Shown here: positions 46,302-46,349 of the stretch, piece by piece
How positions within the stretch are numbered: the stretch's first letter is position 1
How the letters are laid out: every line of letters starts with the position of its first letter
NCBI GenBank assembly: GCA_945952025.1
Contig: CAMFGW010000023.1
Location: forward strand, 1 to 46,349
Direction: 5' to 3'
From: an uncultured Paracoccaceae bacterium
GTDB taxonomy: Bacteria; Pseudomonadota; Alphaproteobacteria; Rhodobacterales; Rhodobacteraceae
Length of the DNA stretch: 46,349 nt
Position numbers and translations under genes: made by a program
The notes under the pieces: model-generated
The model's input: the letters and a program-made list of their open reading frames with translations, nothing else
Told to the model about the DNA's origin: nothing
Databases searched by the model: none

Positions 46302-46349
46302 CTGTCTCTTATACACATCTCCGAGCCCACGAGACGGACTCCTATCTCG
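46302..46349 (+). other. Illumina Nextera adapter contamination at the contig end
   Basis: Position 46302 begins the 19-base Tn5 mosaic end CTGTCTCTTATACACATCT, followed by CCGAGCCCACGAGAC (46321-46335), the eight-base index GGACTCCT (46336-46343, the Nextera N705 index as I recall it) and ATCTCG, the start of the P7 tail. This is synthetic library sequence and should be trimmed. It is not a transposon of the organism. Confidence 0.98.

Noticed and set aside
46302-46320. Tn5-like transposon end at the right edge
   Set aside because: The 19-base mosaic end is followed by Illumina adapter, index and P7 bases, so it is library sequence and not a native transposon.

Overview
The window looks like a contig from a high-GC alphaproteobacterium of the Rhodobacterales (Rhodobacteraceae/Paracoccaceae type). 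The evidence is gene content: a UPF0262 gene between hisD and a low-molecular-weight phosphatase, an infA-maf-rng-yacG run, a 44-residue aa3-type cytochrome oxidase subunit IV, a short HvrA-like H-NS protein, and gcvTHP behind a tandem glycine riboswitch. Genus cannot be fixed from this sequence. The last 48 bases (46302-46349) are Illumina Nextera adapter, so the right edge is a contig end and not biology.

Layout. (1) Positions 1-9395 are an accessory island with visibly lower GC than the rest, abutting the 3' end of a tRNA-Phe gene. On the minus strand it carries an AlpA-type regulator, a SNF2-type helicase with an N-terminal phospholipase-D-like domain, a DUF4391 protein, a type III DNA methyltransferase (Mod) and a type III restriction helicase (Res). 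An H-NS-like silencer is divergent on the plus strand. The Res subunit stops before its nuclease domain, and the PLD-like domain of the helicase has a degraded catalytic motif, so no intact nuclease is visible in this restriction-like system. (2) 9396-19439 is housekeeping: tRNA-Phe, yacG, an RNase E/G, maf and infA, then the LMW phosphatase, UPF0262, hisD and an MFS transporter. A block of less conserved genes (nitrilase-like, GNAT, SnoaL-like, GT61 glycosyltransferase, a secreted protein) splits infA from the phosphatase. (3) 19621-26228 holds rplY with a strong terminator, a GFA-family protein, plsY, the pyrimidine pair pyrB and a non-catalytic dihydroorotase homologue with an unknown gene wedged between them, a family 4-like uracil-DNA glycosylase, moaB and a DsbD-N protein.

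(4) 26387-39155 holds yqgE, sua5, an acyl-CoA dehydrogenase translationally coupled to an MBL hydrolase, DUF6173, the oxidase subunit IV, a lipoprotein coupled to mobA, a membrane protein, greA, ETF-ubiquinone oxidoreductase (electron acceptor for acyl-CoA dehydrogenases), a TPR protein and ispE. (5) 39224-45661 holds the promoter and tandem glycine riboswitch that control gcvT, gcvH and gcvP, then azlCD-type exporter genes, trxC and tRNA-Ala(CGC). (6) A 5'-truncated SRAP (YedK/HMCES-like) gene runs into the adapter.

The most useful observations are the nuclease-poor restriction-like island at tRNA-Phe, the unknown gene inside the pyrimidine operon, the non-catalytic PyrC homologue, and short tandem repeats that start exactly at the TGA stop codon of four separate genes.
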